64,000 nucleotides of DNA from Chlamydoabsidia padenii. Taxonomy: Eukaryota; Mucoromycota; Mucoromycetes; Mucorales; Cunninghamellaceae. How positions within the stretch are numbered: the first letter of the stretch is position 1; each line of letters opens with the position of its first letter. Below the pieces are notes generated by a model. That model searched no databases. It was not told the origin of the DNA and was given only the letters and a program-made list of their open reading frames with translations. Of the stretch, positions 10,137 through 21,977 are shown piece by piece. The stretch spans positions 111,990 through 175,989 of the forward strand of contig JAIWND010000045.1 of the NCBI GenBank assembly GCA_025330725.1. Direction: 5' to 3'. Position numbers and translations under genes: made by a program.

Positions 10137-13100
10137 ATGCACAAACGATTCCAAAACGTCAACAAATATAGAAACGCTGTTGGAAGTGTAGGGAAAAACG
10201 AGGTAAGAATATATATATGTATATAAAAGGGGGAATGGTACGTGTATGGTCTTGATTGTATCTTGACTAATCAACATTTAATTTGGGTGAAGCAATGGTA
10301 TCCTGACATACCCATCGGCACTTCATCATCTGATTGCTCAAGTTTAATCCAAGCAAACAGCTCATGGATTGCAATCAATTGGTCAGGTAATAATCTCCCC
10401 TTCCCTTCAAAAAAAAAAAAAAAAAAAGACAATGACAATTAATAAACTAACATGTCGTTTTTGACTGATTTTAGGGGGCGGCTCGATTGGACTATTGCCT
10501 TTGGACAGACCTGGTAAAGGTTGTGCAGCTCACGCGAAGGTGTTCCAAGCTCATGGTGCTTCCATATCCGACTGGCACTTTTCCCCATTTGATGAACACT
10601 TGCTAGCAACAGGAGCAGAAGATGCCATGGTAAGGATATATATATATGAAAGAGAACAAACAAAAAGTTGATGAAGTAATACTTTGTGTGTGTGTGTGTG
10701 TGTTTGTGTGCTGAATAGGTCAAGTTATGGAAAATCCCTGGTGTTGATGATGAATGGTCAGACCCTATTTGCTCAAGCACCTTGACAACGTCTTCAAGAC
10801 GTGTGGATATGGTTCGATTCCACCCTACGGCTGATCAGGTATGGATTTAACAGGGCAATTGAACCATTTAACTGACTTACACTATTCAATCTTTATAGAT
10901 TCTCTCCACCCTGGGAAATGATGGCAAGAAAGTATCTATCTGGAATATCGAAAAATCAGCATGTGCTTATGATTTGACTGGCTCTACTCCAATCCACTCT
11001 TTCTCCTGGAAATCCGATGGGTCACTCATTGCTACCACTGGAAAAGATGCTTTGAATGTATGGGATCCAAGAGCAGAAGAAAAACTGATTCAGGTAAGAG
11101 AATCTTTATATATAATAAAATGTTAATTATACTCATTTTTATCTTCTTTAGACTGGTCCAGGACATCAAGGTATAAAAGGAGCTCGTGTAGTTTGGTTAA
11201 ACGACTCCAACTACATCTTTACGGTTGGTATGAACAAGGTAAGAATAGATTGATGTAATCAATTAGAATGAAATAGACTGACTTTACATTCTTCTTCTTT
11301 CTTTTGATAGATGCGTAGCCGTCAATATGGTATTTGGGATACTCGGGATCTTTCCAAGCCGTATCTTATGCAATCACTGGACACATCAACTGGTACTTTA
11401 CTGCCTCTTTACGACGATGACACTGAAACAATGTATCTAGTCAGTCGCGGTGATGCAACCATTCGATCACTACAACTCAGCAATGTCTCCACCAATCCTA
11501 CTGTTTCCGACAACATGATCTGTGGCACCAACACTTCTTTACTGGGGGCAACTTTATTACCAAAAACAAAGTTGGATGTTATGCATACAGAAATATCCCG
11601 TCTTCTTACTGTCACTAATAACTCTGTTATTCCCGTATCCTACAATGTCCCAAGAAAGGTAATTACACAATGAATATTACACTACTTTAACGCTTATGTC
11701 ATTAAATATGTTTTTAATTTATCATTTAGCAATACATCGACTTCCACTCTGATCTATTCCCGGATACAAAAGGATCTGGTAAGTGAAATGACGGTTCATC
11801 CCACCAAAAAGAAAAAAAAAAAGCTGACCAATACCATACAATCATTTACCCTATAGTGCCTGCATTATCTAGTACCGATTGGTTTGCTGGTAAAACCTGT
11901 CAAGTTGCTACGGTGTCCTTGGATCCTTTTAAGAAGCAAATTCCTCAACCTTGTCCTGATAAGGGTATTACTAACAATAAAGGAAGTCAACAACAACCAT
12001 CATCACCTGCGTCCGCTGCCACCACCAACGAAAAACAACACCTGGAAACAAAGTCAACTAAACCAGCATTACCACAAGAAGGGTCTCTTGATCAAGAACA
12101 GGGAAATGCAACATCAGTTTCAGCACCAACACCAGTGACAAGTACCACTCCATCACCTTCACCAATAAATCAATCACCTTCATCAAGTACCCCAACAACT
12201 TTCACCATGAAGAAGACTCTTCCGAAATACGGGACTGTGAATCCATCCATATACAAATACATCACCAACAAAACGTATCATCCCAGCACTCATTATGAAG
12301 ATTTAAAGGGACTCAACTTTAATAAAAGTGGAACAACAGAATTGATTCAAGCCAACGCCAAATACATTGCGACTCCATTAGATGGTCCTGGAGGTCGTAT
12401 CGGTATTATCTCCACTTGCTCATCCACTGGTGCCCGTCTGCCTCCTCGTCTTCCTTGTATCGTTACTGGTGCTGATGTGACATATTTCCAGTTTGACCCC
12501 TTTAACCCTCATGTCTTGGCCACTGTATCTGATGATAACAAGATTCGACTATTCAGTATTCCTGAAGATGGACTCACAGATGATCTCTCAGAAGCAATCG
12601 TGACATTGCAAGGTAACTTATCTCTTTTTACTTCTATCAAACAGTATTTGGCTTGAGTCCTAATAGTATTCTTTTACTGAAAAAAAACATAGATTCTCAC
12701 ATGGACAAGGTCAATCTTCTAGCTTTCCATCCTAATGCAAAACATATATTGGCAACTGCATCACATGATTTGGGTAAACCGACAATACGAATCTGGAACA
12801 CTTCTTCTACTTTATCACCTGAACTGATTCTTACCGGTACACACCATGATACGATCCTGGCTATGGCGTGGCGCCCTGATGGAAAAGCAATCGCAACCTA
12901 CAGCAAAGACAAGCAATTACGGGTCGTTGATGCTAGAACAGGTGAATTGCTCGGGAAAACAAAAACGCATGAAGGTATTCGCCCTAGCCGATTAATTTGG
13001 TTAGACGATCATCAACATTTGGTCAGTGTTGGCTTTGGTTTGGGCTCTATGCGGGAAATTCTGGTGTTTGATACTTTGGACCTATCAAAACCTTTGACGA

Positions 13101-13993
13101 AACGATCTATTGATGTATCACCAAGTATAATGAATGCGTATTATGATCGCGACTGTAAAATCCTTTATGTGGCCGGGAAGGTAGGCAAAAGATACTGTTT
13201 CTTTTAAACACTGACATTGTTTTTAATAGGGCGATAGAACCATTCATTCGTATGAAGTTGAAAATGACTTTACCTTGACACCATTGGCAAAAATGGAATT
13301 CGGATCCTTACAACAGGGTTTTGCATTTTTACCAAAGCGCCATTGCAATGTAAAGGAGCTCGAAATCGACAAATTTTACCGACTCACTTCTACGACTATT
13401 GAACCCGTTGGCATCCATGTCCCTCGAGCACGCGTAAGTGACTAAATAAACATGATGATTGCTTTTTGATTAATCTTCTTTTTGGACAAATTCAAATAGC
13501 CCGAATTCTTCCAAGACGATATCTTTATCCCGACATTGGATGTTGAACACTCTACTCACGATGCTACTGATTGGATTCAAGGAAAAGACAAGTCTTTAGA
13601 GCGTATTTCCATGCAACCTCAAGACATGACACCATGTAAGTACTAAACGAAAAAAAAAAAAAAAATGGGGATGGCTTTGATGATGTATGCTAAACTTTGC
13701 TTTGTTGTTATACAGTATCTCAAGCCCCACCTCCACCAAATGCCGCACGGTCAAAAGCCAAATTTGAATCCGGGAAAAAACAAGTCAGTGAAGATCAACA
13801 ACGTCAAGATACAATGAATCGTATGTTCGCTACAGCCAAAGACGTGGACCAAGAAGACGAGGATCGCAAAGCAAAAGAAAGTATCCTGGCTGCAGAAGAC
13901 CAAGATGTTGATGATGATGAATGGGTAATTACAATATAAAAACGTGATACCAATCATTATGCTAACATTTTTTCTCTACTATAGGACGACTGA
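10137..13993 (+). CDS. CRN7: coronin 7 (tandem WD40-propeller actin regulator)
   Basis: Fourteen exons (10137-10202, 10293-10386, 10475-10629, 10719-10838, 10899-11093, 11152-11238, 11311-11658, 11730-11778, 11857-12612, 12693-13180, 13230-13433, 13500-13635, 13716-13924, 13985-13993) give 971 residues. Two coronin units follow each other. The first has SPFDEHLLATGAEDAMVKLW, HQGIKGARVVWL and the coronin end IDFHSDLFPDT. The second opens after a Ser/Pro/Gln linker with KTYHPSTHYEDLKGLNF and has FDPFNPHVLATVSDDNKIRL, PRPEFF-type REPEAT end PEFFQDDIF. The C terminus is acidic and ends DDDEWDD, like the Arp2/3-type acidic tail of coronin 7. Long coronins act in Golgi-to-surface traffic and actin control in animals and Dictyostelium. 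Yeast-type short coronin has one propeller and a coiled coil, which is absent here. Confidence 0.95.
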
Positions 13994-14754
13994 TGCGATT
14001 TATATTTAGTAGTATAGTTTAAATAGTATACTTGTGTAGTTTTAGATATTTGTACTATACACCTCACAACCGTTATGTAATAAAAACAAACAAACTTTTG
14101 TATGTATTTGTCTTACCACTATTAAGTAATAAACCGAATCTCTGTAGTACTACATTTACTATGTCTCTATTTTAATGATACAATTCCTTTAATTTATGCA
14201 CATCGGAGTTGTCAAGACAACGCTTTCACCCATCTACGCAAACGTTTATGATCACATTCATGAAAAAAAAAAAAGCTGTCAATCAAAATGATCATAGTCT
14301 TCCTGACACACAGATTCGAGAACTTGGCTTTCTAATTAAAGTAGTTTGGAAATAATGGTTAGATGGCCCATATCCAGTTTAATAATTTCAAGGAAGAAAA
14401 GAGTCAGGGGTAAGCGGGATTTAAACACTAGTGTTCGACCTCGATCTTTTTGTTTTTTGGTCGATTGGAAGCTAATTGGTAATGGTTCAACACTGTGGCC
14501 AATGTATAAAGCATCCTCCACAACTTTGACAAATGCAGTATTAGTATTGATTGACTCTTTATCGGGCGGAATCCCACATGCGGGGGTTTAAAGTACGCAA
14601 ACCATGCATGATTTTTTCATTAGACCTGTCATCCAATAGTCCCAACACTATACACTAGACAAACACAGAAGTCAGCCCCCAAAGCTTTAAAAGATATATA
14701 GGGTAAGATAGAGTTTTATTTAATAAAAGATATGAAGGATATAACTAGGCTACT
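13994..14754. other. intergenic gap between converging genes, with two promoter-type elements
   Basis: 3' ends of coronin 7 (+) and the F-box gene (-). Although both neighbours end here, the gap contains AGCGGGATTTAAA at 14413-14425 and GCGGGGGTTTAAAG at 14581-14594, matching the element seen before genes elsewhere. No convincing reading frame or RNA gene is seen between them. Confidence 0.5.
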
Positions 14755-16578
14755 TTAAAAAAAAGGATATTGAAGTAAGGGTTTAAAAACGCAGCGATCA
14801 ATAGAGTCACACGTAATAGTCAGATTGGTAGATCCCAAAGCCTGTCGAGATCGTTCCCATCCACCATTAGAAAACACAAACCAGCTGCTTCGGTCAGTTT
14901 CTTGCACCAAGACAGACTTTTGCATTTTACCAAATGTCTGTGATGACCCCAAATCAAGTTCAGTGAGACGGCACCCAGGTAAGACCAATCGAACATGTTT
15001 CTTTGTCGGTGTCTGTCGAGCATCAAGGTGTAACACCTTCAAGCGGGGACATCGGGCATGCACATACGCTACCAGTCGTGATGAAGTTAATTTGCCGATA
15101 TACACAAACCGAGTCAAACCATGAGGTGGTAATGGCGTGAGAGGTTTCAGACGAGGTGCTTGTTTTTCAATAGGTGAAGACAGATCCTTTCCAAACTTTG
15201 TCCAAAATTCAAGTGTGGTGAGTTGAGGTAGCAGTGTGAGCAGTATGTCGATGGGCAGAGTAGTATCGGATTCGTAGGTGGTATACAGCGTCAATGAGGT
15301 TAGTTGTCTTGTCGTCGCCAAAAGTTCCAGAGTTTGTTGTTGTAAAGGAATCGGATCTTGTTTTAAAAAGAGATACCACGTTTGAGCTTGAGTGACATGG
15401 TTTATCAGGCTTTGCACGCGTTCCCATTTTGGTTCTGATGTCTTCTCCGTGATCATTCCACCATAGGTCTTGAAGGGTTTACAGTACCAATCCAGTCGCA
15501 CCTCCTCCAGTTGATATAATAATCCCAGCCAGTCTTCATTGTTGTTGGTATCATTAGTGGTAGGTGTGACGCCAATCGTGTAGATATGTAACCGTCTTAA
15601 TCGAGTCAATCCCACCATCAGTTCAGTCATCGCTCGTGTCGTAGTTTCCCAAGTGTAATAGTGTCGATAATCAATCAATTGGTGTTGCTGTTGCTGTCCG
15701 TGTTGTTCGTCATCGTTACCGTCGTCGTCGTCATCACTACTGTCCAATTCACTGTAAATTTGTCTCGTTCGAGCCACGGCGATTTTGCTACTAGCTGCCA
15801 TGATATGAAGAATCAAAGTATGTAGCTGGGGATAGAGTTGACTAAAGAGACCATACCATGCAGGATCGGCAAGATAAACATGTTTCAATTCCAAACGTAC
15901 CAAGGATCGACCGACCGTCCATCCAGTCGTCTTCAATTGCTTACCATTCCAAAATACATCCAATGCTTTGATAGTAAGTGTTTGTAAAGTTGGACAGATT
16001 TGATTGATTTGATCCAGAGTATCCATATCGAGTATATCCCCATGATAGTCCAGACTAGTCAGGTACGGCAGTTTGTTAGTGACAGGCAGTCTCGTGATCG
16101 ACAAGGACACAAGTTGCTGGTGCATAGACTGTATAATTTCATTGATATTGCTGTATAAATCATCCGATGCCGAAACGAGGTGAGACCAACGTGTCAAATC
16201 ACATTGATGGCGGAGGCGAGAATCTCCAGGTTCCAGAGTTAGTTGCACATTGGTAATGTTAGGGCACCATTGTTGAAGCTCCGTCATGGTGTGTCGATAC
16301 CGAGCGAGCCGAGTCGAGATGGTAATATGTCGTACATGTTGACCAAGAGAGTGTGTTGCTCGAATGGAGGTGAGAAACCCGTCTAGTTGTTGTTTGTCTT
16401 GAAGAAGGACGGATTGATACAGGATACGCCTAAAGGATGGCTGAGACAAGAATCGGCAGGTTCGAAGAAGGACCGCACAGGATCGAGGAGGTAGGCAGTC
16501 TATTATTCGTTCCACTAGTTCTACCGGAATGTCTTGAAGGCAGGTTATAGATTCCACCATGGCATAAAGAGAAGACAT
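14755..16578 (-). CDS. F-box protein with leucine-rich repeat-like C-terminal half
   Basis: One exon of 607 residues from the A-rich context ATG at 16578. Residues about 14-60 form an F-box: LQDIPVELVERIIDCLPPRS, then LLRTCRFLSQPSFRRILYQ. The rest repeats strands and helices such as LRRLHIYTIG, LTSLTLYTTY, LTTLEFWTKF and LKVLHLDARQ, the irregular LRR pattern of FBXL-type proteins, interrupted by a poly-Asp/Gln segment. F-box proteins link substrates to SCF ubiquitin ligases through Skp1; the LRR part would pick the substrate, which is unknown. An in-frame ATG at 16659 would add 27 residues but has a poor context. The leader just upstream appears spliced and is described separately. Confidence 0.82.
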   Translation of the reverse strand: MSSLYAMVESITCLQDIPVELVERIIDCLPPRSCAVLLRTCRFLSQPSFRRILYQSVLLQDKQQLDGFLTSIRATHSLGQHVRHITISTRLARYRHTMTELQQWCPNITNVQLTLEPGDSRLRHQCDLTRWSHLVSASDDLYSNINEIIQSMHQQLVSLSITRLPVTNKLPYLTSLDYHGDILDMDTLDQINQICPTLQTLTIKALDVFWNGKQLKTTGWTVGRSLVRLELKHVYLADPAWYGLFSQLYPQLHTLILHIMAASSKIAVARTRQIYSELDSSDDDDDGNDDEQHGQQQQHQLIDYRHYYTWETTTRAMTELMVGLTRLRRLHIYTIGVTPTTNDTNNNEDWLGLLYQLEEVRLDWYCKPFKTYGGMITEKTSEPKWERVQSLINHVTQAQTWYLFLKQDPIPLQQQTLELLATTRQLTSLTLYTTYESDTTLPIDILLTLLPQLTTLEFWTKFGKDLSSPIEKQAPRLKPLTPLPPHGLTRFVYIGKLTSSRLVAYVHARCPRLKVLHLDARQTPTKKHVRLVLPGCRLTELDLGSSQTFGKMQKSVLVQETDRSSWFVFSNGGWERSRQALGSTNLTITCDSIDRCVFKPLLQYPFF

Positions 16579-16691
16579 TTTTTTTCTCTTGGTTGTTTTG
16601 TTTTTTGAAAGGCTGATCGGTATTTCAATTTGAGGATCCCACGGTGTACCGCCTTGCATACATACTTGTAGCGAATGTTTATTTGATGAGC

Positions 16692-16991
16692 CTAGTAAAT
16701 GTAAATACAAGTTAGTACTCCTTAATATTTAATTTTAAGAAGGGACGGTTACCTTTTGAGAGTAATAGACCAGTGTACCAAGTTCATCCTTGTATGCCAC
16801 CAAAGTAATCTGGTTTCCACCGAGTTGTTTCTTGTTGTAATCAAGTCCACTGTTAAAATACTTGATACTTGATCCTGCCTACCTTTTGAAAAACATACAG
16901 TACAGCACAGTGAGTATTGTTTCATTTGAAGAAGAAATTAGTATACCTACCTTTACAGACTGGCGTCGGCATAGTGGATGGGCAAATGCAT
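16692..16991 (-). other. spliced leader of the F-box gene or a separate tiny gene
   Basis: Upstream of the F-box start, on the same strand, a textbook intron runs from 16752 to 16692 (GTAACC donor, exact TACTAAC branch site at about 16711-16717, TTACTAG acceptor). Just before it, a 49-codon frame can be assembled from 16991-16957 and 16849-16735 (start MHLPIHYADAS, core QLGGNQITLVAYKDELGTL, then VYYSQKV). This stretch looks protein-like but I recognise no family. Either these are 5' untranslated exons of the F-box gene, or a small separate gene overlaps its leader. The frame does not connect to the F-box frame by any splice I could find. Confidence 0.3.
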
Positions 16992-17890
16992 GGTGAATCA
17001 CTACTTTTTTTTTCGTTCATGTATTGAATATGAGTAAAACAAAGTAATTAGTATGATTTTTTGTCAAGAAAAGTATTCCATCTATTTATCTTTACCTTGT
17101 AATTACCATCATAATCCTCAGTCGATAAGCTGTTTCAAAGATAAAGTAAAAGAGGAGTTCCCCACCCCCCCCAAAAAAAAAGTGCGGAATTTAAAAACCA
17201 AATCAGAAAGGTTTCTTAGGCTCAAATGAATCCGACTACATTGGCTAATTAACCAAGGCTTTTAGTCCATTTAGAAGAACATGATGACAATAGAACACAT
17301 TTGAAAAAGTAAAACATGAATTCTATATGCAGCTATCTTGTTTGATGAGGAGAGGAAGAGATATCATGCAATAAAAAGCAAAGAGTAGGACGATAGCATA
17401 CGTTACTGTATGTGTATGCGAAAGTGCTAAAGTGGAAAGGTGTTTCGCCAAGTGCCAAATCCACGTTGCGAACAATCGTATGGCATGACCCATGTGGGCT
17501 TGCCTTGCAGATGTTTACTGATTTGGTATTTGTCAACGAGCCAAAGGGCGGGGAATAAAATTCGGCATCGGGTATTGAATTACTTTCATGCTACCAGTGC
17601 TGTCTGATCGACCCATCACCACAAAAGTTACCTTATCCCCCCTTTTTTTTTATGTATAAAACTGTATAATGTCTTCCAGTATTGATTAATCGATTGATTG
17701 ACTAATACTTTTCAAGAAATTTATCGAGCAAGTGAAGAGGTTTCGTCTGATTTCCTTGCATAATCTCTTGTATAAGGTCAGATCTGTGTAACCGTGCGTG
17801 TTTTTAATCATCGAGACAGCGATAAAAGTATGTCAGTAGCCCATTTTCCCTCTTGTTTCACTTGCTCCTCATTCTGAAAACAGCGGGAAA
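16992..17890. promoter_or_regulatory. divergent promoter region, F-box side / RhoGEF
   Basis: About 900 bases between the F-box leader (-) and the RhoGEF gene (+). TGCGGAATTTAAAAA at 17183-17197 matches the recurrent promoter element. A TATGTATAAAACTG sequence near 17650 is TATA-like for the plus-strand gene. No other gene is supported. Confidence 0.5.
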
Positions 17891-20800
17891 ATGGTCTTTA
17901 TGAAAGTATGCCTTTATATATGTGGTAAATGGATACCTGGCTTACTATTTATCGAATTGGCAATGTAGGATATAAAATCGATCCTTGATACATGCGGGTA
18001 CTCTAATCATTGGAAGCTCAATAAAGAAAAGAATCTACCAGCACCATCTGTCATTGTTGACGATTCAACATTATTAGATTCTTGTGAAAGCTTATTACTG
18101 AATTCAAAACGTCCCTTGGTAATAAAATGATCCTAAAAGACAGCATAAAGTCGCTTACTCATTAATCTTGTAGTGTCAGCATATCGATATCGTCATTCCA
18201 CAAAAGAAACGAACAACAGGTATAGTGATTATACCACTCGTTATGAAATTCACTCATATATTACTCACATAGATCGATCATACCAATTAAGACAATTCCT
18301 TGCCCTTGTTGGTACCTCGATAAGGGTACCTGATCCGATACCAGGGGAAAGTATAAATTCAAACGCCGACATTACTTTTCCCTCAAAACATTTGGTAAAC
18401 TTTTTTTTCCCTTCTTCTTTTCTTTCTTCTACCCCTCTCTCATTCTTCATCGCCTTTGAACACATAGTATAATATCGATGACGATCTACGAAACTACAGG
18501 ATATATGAATTCATTCAAACTGAAATGTCCTACGTGGCTTCGTTACAAGCAGCCATGAAATATGTAGCGCATCCTTTGACCGCCAACACCACCAACCAGA
18601 AACCTATTCTTACACCCTACAAGTCATCCAAGATCTTCCTCAACCTGGCTCTTTTGGTTCAAGTTAATCAAGATTTCCTACACGATCTTCAACAAATGAT
18701 TGGAACAACGAACTTTGGCGGTATTTGCTTTGATCATGTAAGTTCTCTGACAAATGAACACATTCCTAATGTAAAACTCACCACATACTTTTTTTTTTCT
18801 TTCTTTTTTTTCTCTCTTTGTAGATGACTCGCTTCTCCTGCTATCGAAAATACCTTTTGGAACAACATGAAGCACAAAACCTCCATGCCAAAGAAGTCAA
18901 GTCGAATACACTGTACCGCCGGTTTTTGGCACAAGATCGCCCTGGATTTAAACGACGACGATTTCAAGATATCTTGCTGGAACCTGTACAACGAATCAGC
19001 CGATATGCTATGATGTTGAAAGGTAATGAATGTAACCCCCCCCCCTGCACTTCTCTTTAACTGACCACCCTTTTATTAGATATACTTCAACTGACTCCTC
19101 CACATCATCCTGACTTTGATAAACTGACAGAAATCTTGATCATAATACGGGATATTGCAACCATGGCTGACGATCCACCTACCAAGATGGCTACTATGTT
19201 ATTGAATCTTTACCAATCGGTTAGAGATTGTCCTGTAAGTAAAATCACTTGAACTAATGAAATCAAGTTTACTGAAACCACCTCTCTTCTCTTCTAGTGC
19301 TCTTTGATCAACCCGAATCGGTCTTTGGTGACATTTGTTGATGCAATGGAAATACAACGAGAAACCAACAAACCAACACGAGCGGTGACACTGTTTGTCT
19401 TTAACGACAAGATTATGGTTACCACTCGACCTAGTCAACAACGCACAGATGAAGAAGCTTTATGGAATGAAGAAGCGACTCAAAGCACGACGAAGAAGGA
19501 AACAATGAAATTCAAGGGTTGGATCGATATTGAGCAAGTTGAAATCTTCCGTGGCAATCAAGGTAAAAGAAAAAGCAAAAGCAAAAACATAAGAAATAAA
19601 GTAAAAAACTGACGATTCTCTGTAGACATCTCTGATTCATTCTTGATACATACATTGGACCCACCTCGAACGCAACGAAGGGACTCAATCTCCTCCATCA
19701 CCTTTGAAAAGTATTTTAGAAAAGGACCTCGGCTATTCTCGATCTCTCCTTCTTTGGCTTCCTTGGATCAATTCAGACATTCAGTGGAACAGACAAAGGC
19801 GTTGGCAAAACAATATAGTAAGTTGGAGAAGAAGAAGAAATCATGTAACTAACTGCCTACTTACTTTTTATCATTATGGTATCTACTAGATCAAGAAGAT
19901 CAGGCTTATGAACGAGAATGGGATGGAATACATGTTTACAGTAATGTATACACTGTAGAAAACTACAATCTGGCCAAAACCAAGGTAAGCAAAATCACAC
20001 TAAATGATTATATTAGCTGACTATAGTTATACATGATAGAACAATATGACAATTATATATATGGAAGAGTCGGGTGATCTCGATTTGAACTCATTTGTGG
20101 AAAATTCGACGACTCCTTTACCATGGATAATTGCTGTGGTTCAATCTGACACTCGTGGCTTCCGCCTTCACCTCTGTAGTCGTACTCCTTTCAATGGGGA
20201 TAATATCAACTCGACACCACCTCATCCAAATAATCAACCACTCGAATTCGAACATGTTTTTTGGAACAACATCATCCTCTGTGAACGCCAACTTCGATCC
20301 TCACCGGAGTTTTCTAGCATTCACGACAAAGTCCTCCGGCATGAACTCCAACGCAAATCCAGATCAAGATCGGTTCCTCGACCACTTACTACTACTATTA
20401 ATAAATTATTTACACCTACCAATGTATCTCCACGGTAAAGAATAAGTAAAATGAAACAATGTAACCTTACTCATTCATGTGGTTTATCGTAGCACAACAA
20501 CAAACCCTTGTCAAGTGATACCGGGAGCCTCTAAATCAACACCTATGAAGCCTCTCACCTCAACACTATCTGATAATACCAATCAACCATCACCGACTAC
20601 AAGGACTCAACTCGTACGACCATGGCATTCGTTCACTAGCACCCAATCACCTACAACCATATCAAGAACACAAAGTCATTCATTCTCCACCATGACGACC
20701 AAACAAGAACCCCTACCATGTAACATACACTTGACTTGACCTTATCTCTTGTTATGTTTGATGACTTAATCTGGGTTTTTTTAGGTAACAATCAACAAGA

Positions 20801-21439
20801 GATCAAGCTCATGGATAACAAAAAGGTAAAGATGATCTTGTCAAAAAGAAGAATATGAAACTAAGAACACTTCTCCTGCATGATTAGGTACTCTCAACCA
20901 ATTCATACAATTCCTTCTCGTCCTTGCAAAGCAGTAGTACCACCAGCTCTGAGGAAGATATACAGGTAAACATGAAATAGATCTCTTGAATCATGGTTGC
21001 CTCTATTAACCTTTCACCTTTTTTTTTTTTTTTTTTTTGCTTCCTGTTCATAGGACCCGTGGATAGATGGTGTGGCTGGGGCGGTTGAAACAATGGGACG
21101 GGAACTTCAAGCAAAGTGGCAACACCTAGCCAGTCAGCATCAAGCCCTGATGAAAGAACATCAAACAACCAGGTCAGCGGAGGTAATAATAATATCACAC
21201 GTAAAGGACACTTTTTATTGATCACTGTATACTTGTGTTGTTGTTTTATTTGAATAGGAACCATGGCAAACTGCATACACTTCCATGATCAATGAAACAT
21301 TCTCACTCTTTACAGTAAGTGATATCATCCTCTCCTTTTTTTTTACCTATATCTTTTGTAACCCCTTCTTTCATTATAGAACCTGACAACAGAATTAGAT
21401 CAACTGACTGCTCTGGTCAATACACATAGAAATAAATAG
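17891..21439 (+). CDS. Rho guanine-nucleotide exchange factor (DH-PH)
   Basis: Seventeen exons (17891-17905, 17969-18118, 18174-18219, 18273-18394, 18468-18737, 18824-19022, 19080-19234, 19298-19562, 19626-19817, 19890-19984, 20040-20434, 20493-20719, 20785-20825, 20888-20965, 21054-21182, 21258-21314, 21380-21439) give 831 residues. The DH domain runs from RNYRIYEFIQTEMSYVASL (CR1) through FQDILLEPVQRISRYAMML (CR3, the key QR-x-x-RY block). A PH-like region follows (RAVTLFVFNDKIMVTT, MKFKGWIDIEQVEIF). The N-terminal 110 residues are unassigned and the C-terminal third is Ser/Thr/Pro-rich. DH-PH proteins load GTP onto Rho/Cdc42 GTPases for polarity, septation or wall synthesis. The 15-base first coding exon is the weakest part of the model. 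Confidence 0.88.
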
Positions 21440-21757
21440 TAGATAATGTAGACCTTGTTAATCTGATCACTAAAATATAATTAATAAACAACACTTTGCA
21501 TTTTAAATATCCGCCTTTTTGCATGACGGAAAAAAACCTTAAAACTTGAGCGAAAGCCTGGTGATACACCAAATCAGGTCAAGTGGGAAATCGAAAAGGT
21601 TTCTTTTTAGTCTGAATACAAAAACTAGCTCTATTTGCCATCATGGATCAATCAATCTCAACACGGTTCCATCATTCAGGTCAAAAACATAACCTATCAA
21701 CTTTTTTTTTGGTTGGTCTCTCACCATGTGTTTTTAATCGGCGCTCTTCCGTGCCTT

Positions 21758-21807
<50 letters not shown>

Positions 21808-21977
21808 TTTTAAAACCAAGCTAATTTCTGTTTCTCTCTCTCTCTCTGTCTTCCTCGCTTGTTATTAAACCCGATCTCGGTGGATCTTCTTTTATTCTAG
21901 TTGTTATTCTCTCTTATTTACCTACCTTGCTTACCCATTACTCTTCATAAGAAGATCCATCCACCCTTTTTACCACC
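21440..21977. promoter_or_regulatory. intergenic/promoter region of the OSCA-family gene
   Basis: Contains the RhoGEF 3' end (AATAAACAA near 21483), a TTTTAAATATCCGCC box at 21501-21515 similar to the recurrent element, a long poly-T run and CT-rich leader sequence before the ATG at 21978. Confidence 0.5.
21761..21805 (+). promoter_or_regulatory. poly-dT promoter tract of the OSCA-family gene
   Basis: A run of 45 T on the coding strand, about 170 bases before the start codon, followed by CT-rich sequence. Confidence 0.5.

Noticed and set aside
10810..10820. GGTTCGATTCC, a perfect tRNA B-box match
   Set aside because: It lies inside a coronin exon coding MVRFHP; no A-box or cloverleaf surrounds it.
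16579..16659. Upstream in-frame ATG adding 27 residues to the F-box protein
   Set aside because: Weak start context, no family support for the extension; the ATG at 16578 has an A-rich context and directly precedes the F-box.
17333..17536. 67-codon minus-strand frame upstream of the F-box gene
   Set aside because: No recognisable motif, no splice continuity, and it lies in the promoter region; length is expected by chance in AT-rich sequence.
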